Shown piece after piece: positions 23,705 through 30,006 of a stretch of 32,502 bases of DNA. A model generated the notes under the pieces. The model had not been told where the DNA came from. It saw only the letters and a list, made by a program, of their open reading frames with translations, and did no database searches. The DNA is from an uncultured Opitutaceae bacterium (GTDB taxonomy: Bacteria; Verrucomicrobiota; Verrucomicrobiia; Opitutales; Opitutaceae), in contig CAJBES010000180.1 of the NCBI GenBank assembly GCA_903952145.1, positions 1 through 32,502 of the forward strand. Reading direction: 5' to 3'. The stretch's first letter is position 1. Each line of letters opens with the position of its first letter. The translations under genes were made by a program, and so were the position numbers.

Positions 23705-24558
23705 CAGGGCAGCGGGCGGAAATCCCGGCGGTAAGCTTGGCCGCGCTCAAGGTGCGCCGTGATGTCGAGGTAGTCACGGTTGGCGAGTGCTGCGCGGAAC
23801 GTGTGCAACTCGTCTTCGTAGCTGCCCAAGGCCCGGAGCACTTCGTCGCGGTTCTGCTCGAGGATGGTGCGCCAGAGCTGCGGATCGCTGGCGGCAATGC
23901 GCGTGGTGTCGCGCAGCCCGCCGCCGGCGTGATTCCGCCAGCGGGGGTCCTTTTTCGCCAGAAACGCGCACAAGGTGGTGGCAAGAACCTGCGGCAGGTG
24001 GCTGATATGCGCGACAATCTCGTCGTGGCGGTCAGGATGTTCGGTGGTGACCTCGCAGCCAAGGTCGCGCCAGAAGCGCACCACGGTTTCGGCGGCCTTC
24101 GCGTCCGTCTCCGGCAGCGGGGTGACAAAGCAGGCGCGGTGTTGGAAGAGCCCCGCGCTGGCATGCTCCCAGCTGGTTTTCTCGGAGCCGGCCATGGGGT
24201 GTGCGCCGACAAAGTGACCATGCGCACCTACGGCACTGTGGCCGAAGCGGCAGATTTCGCCCTTCACGCTGCCGACGTCGGTGACAATGGCAGCGGGAGC
24301 CAGGTGCGGTGCGATCTGTTGCGTGAGCGGCACGATGCAGTCCACCGGCGCGGCGATGACGACCAGCCCGGAGCCGTGCACCGCCGCCTCGGGCGTGTCC
24401 GCAACGATGTCGCACCACGGTTGCTCCCGCAGGGCGAGGCGCGCTTCCGGCCGGCGCGCCCACAACACGATCCGCCGCGCGAGGCCGTGGGTGCGGACGG
24501 CCTTGGCGACTGAGCCGCCGAGCAGGCCCGGGGCAAGGACGGTGATTTGTTCGGTCAC
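23704..24558 (-). CDS. tyrA: Prephenate dehydrogenase
   Basis: NAD(P)-dependent enzyme of tyrosine synthesis, 284 residues with the chosen start. The Rossmann motif is LAPGLLGGSVAKAVRTHGLARRIVLWARRPEA, followed by VIAAPVDCIVPL, DVGSVKGEICR, the catalytic FVGAHPMAGSEKTSWEHAS and the HISHLPQVLA helix. GTG 24558 is chosen because it lies just before the nucleotide-binding strand and AAGGA precedes it closely; an ATG at 24621 would add 21 residues without family character. The gene heads the operon tyrA-aroA-cmk-plsC-gdpD-G1PDH, its stop overlapping the aroA start by one base. It is divergent from the FGE-like gene, 94 bases apart. Confidence 0.93.
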   Translation of the reverse strand: MTEQITVLAPGLLGGSVAKAVRTHGLARRIVLWARRPEARLALREQPWCDIVADTPEAAVHGSGLVVIAAPVDCIVPLTQQIAPHLAPAAIVTDVGSVKGEICRFGHSAVGAHGHFVGAHPMAGSEKTSWEHASAGLFQHRACFVTPLPETDAKAAETVVRFWRDLGCEVTTEHPDRHDEIVAHISHLPQVLATTLCAFLAKKDPRWRNHAGGGLRDTTRIAASDPQLWRTILEQNRDEVLRALGSYEDELHTFRAALANRDYLDITAHLERGQAYRRDFRPLP

Positions 24559-24652
24559 GGTTCCTTGCAATGGGTAAACCGCGATGGTGTCGAGCGAGGA
24601 TCGCATTGCCGCTTGTTGCACGCGAGGCAGTTTGCCCTACTCTGATCCCGCC

Positions 24653-26361
24653 ATGGCCCATGGATCAGCACACAACCGGCCGGTTTTCCGGATCCTGCTC
24701 TGGCTGGGCGTGGTGGCAGCGCTGGTGCTGCTCGGCTGGCTGGTGCATTATATTGCCACCTTGGGCCCGCGCAACGCGGCCATGGACGAGCCGCCGGCGG
24801 CGCCGGTGGCCTTGACGCAGGACCAATGGCGGTTGGCCGGTGAGGTGGCCGCATGGGAGGAGCGTTTCCGGGAGATGGAAGCTCGTGGCGGGAATGACCC
24901 GGCGATGGAGGGCATTCTCACCCATGCGATCGGGCTGCAGCAGGAACTGCTCCGCCACAAGCCCCACGCCGGTCCTGAACACAGCCGGCGGTTGGAGCGG
25001 CTGGAGGTGGCCCTTGCCACGTTGCAGGCGCGTGCCGGGCTGGAGCGCATTGCCGGGCTGGAACAGGCGGCAGGGGAAGCACCGGCGACTCCGGCGGCAC
25101 GCGCAGCCTTGCGAGAGGCGCTGGCGCGACTGCAGGTGATCAACCGCAGCGCCGCGGCACCGCGGCTCAAGGATTTTGTGCGTGAGACGCGCCTGGCCCT
25201 GCGGCTGGAAAACGCGGAGGCCAGTCCGCTGCGTGCGACCGCGGATGCGGCCCTGGACGCGGCGGCGGCCAAGCATGAGGACTGGCCTGAGGCACTGGCC
25301 GCCTATGAACAGGCACGGACCGCGCTGACGGAGGTCAACCAGCGCTTCCCGCGCACGCGCTACGTAGACATCGGCTTGCTTGACCGCATCATGACGGAGA
25401 TCGCATCGCTCGAAGCGGCGGCGGCGGCACTGGAGGTGGACGTGCGCGAAAAAGGGGCCGCAGCAGCGCAGGTCGCGGGACAGAGCGGGCTGGCGGTAGA
25501 CCTTTTCCAGTCGGCCCACGAACGGCAGGTGGAGCTCAACCGCCGTTATCCCCGCAGCCGATTTGCGTCGACCCAGCGGCCGATGAATTGGATGCCAAGC
25601 GGCAGACCATGCTGGCACAGGAATTGATGGAAATGGCGGCTGCTTTGGACCGGGAGGCCGGGAGGCTGATCTTCAAACGACAACTGGTGGCGGCTGCGGC
25701 GCAAATTGACCGGGCCGCGATGCTGCTTGATCAGCTGGGCAGGGAGTATCCCAAAAGCCGGGCGCAGCCTGGTGCGCTCAAGATCAAGCTCGCCTACCTC
25801 CACCTGCGCCGGAATGTGCACGCGGCGCTGCAGGACAGGGTTTACGCGCAACTCATCCCGGTGCCTGGCGAGAAGAACCTGCTCATGCTGCGCACTGAGG
25901 TGCCGCAGGAGCTTTACACCCGGGTCCTGAACACCAATCCCAGCCGGAACACCGGAGGGAACCTGCCGGTTGATTCGGTGGACTGGGCCGAGGCGCAGGA
26001 GTTTTGCCAGCGGATGTCGTGGCTGCTCGGTGCACCGGTGCGGCTACCGCACGAGGGTGAATACCGACATGCGGTTGGAGAAGGCGTGCCGGACGCCTGG
26101 ACCGCAGAGAGCAGCGGAGGCCGGACTCGCGATACCGGCAGCCTGCCGGCGAACACCAACGGCTTTTGCGATCTCCTGGGCAATGTTGCGGAATGGCTTC
26201 TGCCGGGCGCGACGGAGGCAACGGCAGAAGCGCCGGTCGCAGGTGGGAGCTATCTCGATGCGTTGGCGGCACTGCAAACTGTGCCGGTTGGCCGCGCTGA
26301 AAAGGCCGTGCGGGCCCGCCATATCGGCTTTCGGGTCGTCGTGGAATATCCGCTCCACTGA
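24653..26361 (+). CDS. Membrane-anchored helical protein with FGE-sulfatase-like C-domain, frameshifted
   Basis: Two adjacent frames make one protein of about 569 residues. The first part (from ATG 24653) has a transmembrane segment at residues 12-37 and a long Ala/Arg/Glu-rich helical region with two similar blocks (NQRFPRTRYVD and NRRYPRSRF). At about 25562-25570 one base is missing: after TTT (25562-25564) the reading continues as VDPAADELDAKRQ in another frame. The C-terminal part holds a formylglycine-generating-enzyme/SUMF1-type domain: VDSVDWAEAQEFCQRMSWLLGAPVRLP, then ANTNGFCDLLGNVAEWL and the closing HIGFRVVVE. Such domains in bacteria often act as binding or scaffold modules, and no sulfatase is near. 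Whether the shift is real or an error is undecided; substrate unknown. Convergent with the EVE gene, 12 bases apart. Confidence 0.75.
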
Positions 26362-26373
26362 GCGTTACCTCGC

Positions 26374-26784
26374 TCAACCGCCGAGTTTCACAATCCGGGC
26401 ATACTCCGCCGCCCGGAGCGGCATCACCGACAACCGGCTCTGGCGGAGCAAGGCGACATCGGCGAGGGCCGGAGTGGCTTTGATCTGCGCCAGGGTCACG
26501 GCATGGGGGAAGGCCCGGAGACATGTGAGTTCCACCGCGACCCAGCCGGGCTCGCCGGCGGTCACATCAGGGAAGGCGGTCCGGGCCACCGCGGCGAGGC
26601 CCACCACGGCCTTGGTGGTGACACTTTCGTAGAAGAGCACCCGGTCGCCCCGGCGCATGGCCTTGAGATGGAGGCGGGCCTGATAGTTGCGCACGCCGGT
26701 CCAGGCCGTGTGCCGTTCGCGCAGGAGATCGGCCCAAGCGTAGGCAGCGGGTTCGGATTTGACCAACCAGTATTGCGTTGTCAT
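26374..26784 (-). CDS. EVE-domain protein
   Basis: A 136-residue single-domain protein of the EVE/PUA-like superfamily, close to thymocyte nuclear protein 1 type. Family marks are YWLVKSEPAAYAWADLL at the start, TAWTGVRNYQARLHLKAMRRGDRVLFYES (about residues 27-55, WxGVRNYQARNxLK), and LSVMPLRAAEYARIVKLGG at the end. EVE domains bind modified nucleobases, for instance 5-methylcytosine, in several restriction systems (family knowledge), but a stand-alone one in bacteria has no fixed role and no restriction gene is near. Complete gene. Confidence 0.92.
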   Translation of the reverse strand: MTTQYWLVKSEPAAYAWADLLRERHTAWTGVRNYQARLHLKAMRRGDRVLFYESVTTKAVVGLAAVARTAFPDVTAGEPGWVAVELTCLRAFPHAVTLAQIKATPALADVALLRQSRLSVMPLRAAEYARIVKLGG

Positions 26785-26819
26785 CGGCGGGGAGGTGCGG
26801 TGCAGTGCCGGCCACTAAG

Positions 26820-26933
26820 ATGAACGAATCCGAGGCTGAAAAGACAAAAGCCCGCCGCGCCGTCCGTTGGCTTTATTTCCTGATGTTTGCCTTCATCGTC
26901 GGGCCGCTCCTGTTGTTTTTTTACCTCCGATAA
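26820..26933 (+). CDS. Small single-membrane-span microprotein, 37 residues
   Basis: ATG 26820 to TAA 26931-26933. The translation has a charged N-terminus (MNESEAEKTKARRAVR) and one strongly hydrophobic span (WLYFLMFAFIVGPLLLFFYL, residues 17-36). It ends 10 bases before the PIN-TRAM start on the same strand, and the basic stretch before the span fits inside-positive orientation. No family is recognised. Spacing and composition support a real gene; short length leaves doubt. Confidence 0.55.
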   Translation: MNESEAEKTKARRAVRWLYFLMFAFIVGPLLLFFYLR

Positions 26934-26943
26934 CCCGACTGCC

Positions 26944-27957
26944 ATGAATAAAACCCTTCCGGCCATCCGTCTGGCGTTCATGCTCCTCTGCATGCTGGGC
27001 GGCTGGCTGGTGTGCTACAGCGTGCGCGAATGGGATGCCTACCGCCTGTTCGCGAGCTTCATCGGTCTCGGGATCGGTGCACTCGTCGTGCTGGTGGATA
27101 TCCTGCTCAAAGGCTTCTCCCTGCGCGGGCTCTCGGCGATCACCTTCGGCCTCGCGGTCGGGGCTCTCATTTCCTACTTGATTGGCATCTCGCCCCTGTT
27201 CGCCCGCGGGGACGAGCAGAACCTATTTATCGTGCGGCTGGCGCTCTTCCTGACCTGCACCTACCTCTGCGCGGTCATTGCGCTCCGCGGCAAGGACGAG
27301 TTCAACCTCGTGATCCCCTATGTGCGCTTCGTGCCGCACGAGGTGGACGTGCCGCTGGTGGTGGTGGATACGAGCGTGCTCATCGACGGACGCATCGCCC
27401 GGGTTTGTGAGACGGGTTTTTTCAGTTCTGCCCTCGTCATTCCCAGCTTTGTGCTGAAGGAGCTCCAAGCCGTGGCGGATTCACCCGATCCCATCCGGCA
27501 GGCGCGCGGCCGGCGTGGATTGGAGGTGCTCAACGAGCTGCGACGCATCAAGCACCTCGACATCCGTATCCCCGAGAGCCACGTTTCCCGCCGTCAGGAT
27601 GTGGATGCCAAGCTGGTTTTCCTCGCGCAGTCCATGCGCGCCAAGTTGCTCACGACGGACTTCAACCTCACCAAGCTCGCGGAGTTCCAAGGCGTGCAAT
27701 GTCTCAATCTCAACCAGCTGGCGAAGTCGCTCCGCCCCGAGCTCATGCTGGGCGAGGTGGTTAACATTGAATTGAACCGACCTGGCAAGGAGGAGAGTCA
27801 GGCGGTCGGCTACTTGGAGGACGGTTCCATGGTCGTGGTGGTCAACGGCCGCAATCATCTCGGCCACCGGGTGAATGCGGAGATCACCAGTGTGCTGCCC
27901 ACCACCGGTGGCAAGATGGTCTTCGCCCGGCTGGTCGGAGGGGAAGACCAGGTCTAG
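26944..27957 (+). CDS. Membrane-bound PIN-TRAM protein (YacL-like)
   Basis: A 337-residue protein with about four membrane helices (residues 8-25, 33-53, 63-84, 95-114), a PIN nuclease domain (about 138-258) and a C-terminal TRAM RNA-binding domain (about 265-332). PIN acidic residues are visible at D142 (VVVDTSVLIDGRIA), E173 (VLKELQAVAD), D219 or D221 (RRQDVDAKL) and D239 (TTDFNLTK). This architecture is that of Bacillus YacL and related membrane-tethered putative RNases. Start ATG 26944 is chosen over an upstream start at 26887, which would lie in the microprotein frame region. The substrate RNA is not known; the microprotein before it is a natural partner candidate. Confidence 0.92.
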   Translation: MNKTLPAIRLAFMLLCMLGGWLVCYSVREWDAYRLFASFIGLGIGALVVLVDILLKGFSLRGLSAITFGLAVGALISYLIGISPLFARGDEQNLFIVRLALFLTCTYLCAVIALRGKDEFNLVIPYVRFVPHEVDVPLVVVDTSVLIDGRIARVCETGFFSSALVIPSFVLKELQAVADSPDPIRQARGRRGLEVLNELRRIKHLDIRIPESHVSRRQDVDAKLVFLAQSMRAKLLTTDFNLTKLAEFQGVQCLNLNQLAKSLRPELMLGEVVNIELNRPGKEESQAVGYLEDGSMVVVVNGRNHLGHRVNAEITSVLPTTGGKMVFARLVGGEDQV

Positions 27958-28057
27958 CAGAGTCGCAATTTTGCATTAGCCCGGTCCATGGCGGGGGTCG
28001 TGCTGACACTGTGCCCGGACTGGCCGGGACAACGGGTGCAGCCCGCAGGGTGAAAAG

Positions 28058-28133
28058 TGGTGGACCGGAGGGGGATCGAACCCCTTACCTCGTCGTTGCG
28101 AACGACGCGCTCTACCAAATGAGCTACCGGCCC
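28058..28133 (-). tRNA. tRNA-Ala (anticodon CGC)
   Basis: All four arms fold: acceptor GGGCCGG with CCGGUCC, D stem GCUC/GAGC, anticodon stem CGUCG/CGACG with loop UUCGCAA, and T arm AGGGG-UUCGAUC-CCCCU. Anticodon CGC reads GCG. The G3:U70 wobble pair, the alanine identity element, is present. Discriminator A73 is at 28061 and an encoded CCA follows at 28058-28060. Confidence 0.97.
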
Positions 28134-28200
28134 AGCGAGAATCGGTGGTTTTGGGCAATCAGGTTGCGCGAGTAAACATCTATTTTGTGCCGGATCCGTG

Positions 28201-28230
28201 CCGGCCGCGTAATTTTGCGGTTACGGCCGG
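28201..28230. repeat. GC-rich hairpin between tRNA-Ala and the glycogen-binding gene
   Basis: CCGGCCGCGTAA (28201-28212) pairs with TTACGGCCGG (28221-28230) with a 2-base bulge and an 8-base loop. It lies between divergent transcripts, before the start at 28312. No T run follows, so it is more likely a regulatory or structural element than a terminator. Confidence 0.5.
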
Positions 28231-28311
28231 GTTTGGCTCCCTATTTGCTTTAATCCGCCTATTAATCGGCCATCCTGACCCCCGGTTCAAAGATAACCAA
28301 ACCATACAGCC

Positions 28312-28677
28312 ATGACAAAGAAATCCAAGACTACCAAGGCATCCACGCTGGCGACGAAACCCGCGAAACTAGTCCAAAGGACGGGCGCCCGGCCTGTCGT
28401 GAAAAAGACCAAACCCAAGGCTGTGGTCACGACCATCTCCGCCCTTGTTGATGTCGGCTTCGGCAACGCCCTCTATCTGCGGGGCGAGGGTCCCGGTCTG
28501 AACTGGGAAAAGGGTGTGCTCATGAACTGTGCGGCCAGCGACCAATGGACCCTGACGCTCGCTGAGTCGGCCCGGCCGGTGGTGTTCAAGTTCCTGCTCA
28601 ACGATGAAACTTGGTGCGCGGGCGACGATCTGGTGGCGGAACCGGGCTCCACGGTCTCGTTTATGCCGGAATTCTAA
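28312..28677 (+). CDS. Stand-alone glycogen-binding-like (CBM48/E-set) protein
   Basis: A 121-residue protein. Residues 1-40 are Lys/Thr/Pro-rich and basic (MTKKSKTTKASTLATKPAK), probably disordered. Residues about 43-121 resemble the immunoglobulin-like early-set domain that precedes glycogen branching enzymes and isoamylases: NALYLRGEGPGLNWEKGVLMNCAASDQWTLTLAESARPVVFKFLLNDETWCAGDDLVAEPGSTV. There is no catalytic domain. Similar small proteins are common in Verrucomicrobia (inference from memory of annotation, not checked). Possible roles are glycogen-granule binding or nucleic-acid contact by the basic tail. The ATG is preceded by an A/C-rich leader without Shine-Dalgarno. Confidence 0.78.
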   Translation: MTKKSKTTKASTLATKPAKLVQRTGARPVVKKTKPKAVVTTISALVDVGFGNALYLRGEGPGLNWEKGVLMNCAASDQWTLTLAESARPVVFKFLLNDETWCAGDDLVAEPGSTVSFMPEF

Positions 28678-29390
28678 GTTCCGGTCTGGTATTCCCGGTC
28701 GGGATTCATTGCCACCAGCCTCGCTTGGAGGCTGGCGGCGGCCGCGTTGCGATCCGCCAGTGCTTCCGCGGGGACCAGTTCGCAGCTCATCCGCACCCGC
28801 GAAAACGGTTTGGGCAGGTAAAACCAGTCCCAACTCCGGCGGAGCCGCCAAGCTGATTTGAAGTCAGCGCCGATCAGCAAAATCGGCGTGCGGGTGCGGC
28901 GGGTCACGATAAGGGCCCCCGGCTTGAAACCATAGATTGGCCCCTTCGGGCCGTCGGGCGTGATACCCACATCATGGCCCTGCTTGAGCACCTCCACCAG
29001 GGCCGAAGCGGCTTCGCGGCCCAAGCGGTGACTGGAGCCGCGTACCGTGTGCAGCCCGATGAGCGAGAAAAACGCGTCCAGCCACGCGCCGTCCCGACTG
29101 GCGCTGACCAGGGCATACGTCGGTTTGCCGCGACGGAAACGGCGGAAGATCATGGCGGACAGGAACAGCCGGTTGTGCCAGAGCACCATGGCGACCGGTT
29201 CGTCGCATTTGGTGAAGTTGCGCATATCAGCTGCCGTCACTTCGATGCGCAGGGAGCCCACCCAGAGCCGGACGAGGAGCCCAAACGGCCACAGCACGAC
29301 CCGGCGCCAGCCGGAAATAAGCTGCACATGGGCATGGGGGGCGGATGCGGTCGAAGGCGTGCTCAACACGGCGTTTGTTGCTGAAACCAT
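28674..29390 (-). CDS. Lysophospholipid acyltransferase family protein (DUF374)
   Basis: A 238-residue acyltransferase-like protein, DUF374 group of the LPLAT superfamily. The catalytic-type His is in VLWHNRLFLSAM (H72), and the second signature is ITPDGPKGPIYGFKPGALIVTRRTRTPILLIGADF. A hydrophobic segment around residues 29-45 should anchor it to the inner membrane. The group is related to lipid A acyltransferases (family knowledge), and an acylation of lipid A or a phospholipid is the best guess. The frame extends to 29543, but ATG 29390 is the first with plausible N-terminal sequence. Its 3' end overlaps the glycogen-binding gene by four bases, tail to tail. Confidence 0.85.
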   Translation of the reverse strand: MVSATNAVLSTPSTASAPHAHVQLISGWRRVVLWPFGLLVRLWVGSLRIEVTAADMRNFTKCDEPVAMVLWHNRLFLSAMIFRRFRRGKPTYALVSASRDGAWLDAFFSLIGLHTVRGSSHRLGREAASALVEVLKQGHDVGITPDGPKGPIYGFKPGALIVTRRTRTPILLIGADFKSAWRLRRSWDWFYLPKPFSRVRMSCELVPAEALADRNAAAASLQARLVAMNPDREYQTGT

Positions 29391-29460
29391 CGGGCGCGCC
29401 AAGACCGAATCACGCGTCGTTCCGATTGACGCGGTGCCGGCCGGCCGGCACCAAGCCCGC

Positions 29461-30006
29461 ATGTCCGCAATGCTGCCGCCCTGTCCCCACCTGCCGGTGC
29501 CACGTGCCGGGCTCGACTGGCGGACCTTACAGCGTTTCCGCAACGAGCGGCGCGGCGCGGAATTTTACTTTGCCTGTGTGGAATACGCCCAGGTCCTGTG
29601 GCAGCGCGGCCTCGCCGCGCGGGCGCTGCTGTGCCTCGACCGGGCGCTGGGCGCGGAATTGCAGGGCGACGAGTCCGTGCTGCGCGACTGGCCGCTCCCC
29701 TATGCCGCCATGGCGTGGTGCATCGCGCATTGCCCCGAGGGCCGCTTCATCGGCAACCCGCGCGTGCACTTTCAGCATTACGCCGGCCGCATGAACGAGC
29801 CCCGCCGCGAGCAACGCCGGTGGCGCGCCTGGGCCTGCTGGGCGCTGGTCCGGGCCGTGCGACCTGCCTTGTCCGGCGATTCACATCACCCGGTGGAGGA
29901 GCCATCTCTGCAGAAGATCGAGGCGCAATTGGCCACACATGGCCTGCCCGGCGAGGTGGACCGGTGGCGCGCCGTGCTGGCCGGGCTAGTTCAAAACTCG
30001 TCGTAG
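29461..30006 (+). CDS. Hypothetical protein, helical, conserved in type
   Basis: A 181-residue protein that I do not recognise. It is rich in Arg, Trp and Ala and looks alpha-helical with TPR-like character: FRNERRGAEFYFACVEYAQVLWQRGLAARALLCLDRALGAEL. A middle block CIAHCPEGRFIGNPRVHFQHYAGRMN and a positively charged block RRWRAWACWALVRAVRP follow. No signal peptide or membrane span is evident. ATG 29461 is chosen because the upstream frame (from 29047) runs antisense to the DUF374 gene. Its last 16 bases overlap the 3' end of the desaturase fusion, in convergent orientation. Function unknown. Confidence 0.7.
   Translation: MSAMLPPCPHLPVPRAGLDWRTLQRFRNERRGAEFYFACVEYAQVLWQRGLAARALLCLDRALGAELQGDESVLRDWPLPYAAMAWCIAHCPEGRFIGNPRVHFQHYAGRMNEPRREQRRWRAWACWALVRAVRPALSGDSHHPVEEPSLQKIEAQLATHGLPGEVDRWRAVLAGLVQNSS

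Larger units (their letters stand above)
27958..28311. other. Intergenic region carrying tRNA-Ala and a hairpin
   Basis: 354 bases between the PIN-TRAM gene and the glycogen-binding gene. It contains tRNA-Ala (28061-28133, minus) and the hairpin at 28201-28230. The part 27958-28057 shows only a weak CCCGG/CCGGG stem near 28015-28030 without a T run. A TATTAAT at about 28258-28264 is a possible -10 of the downstream gene. Confidence 0.5.
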
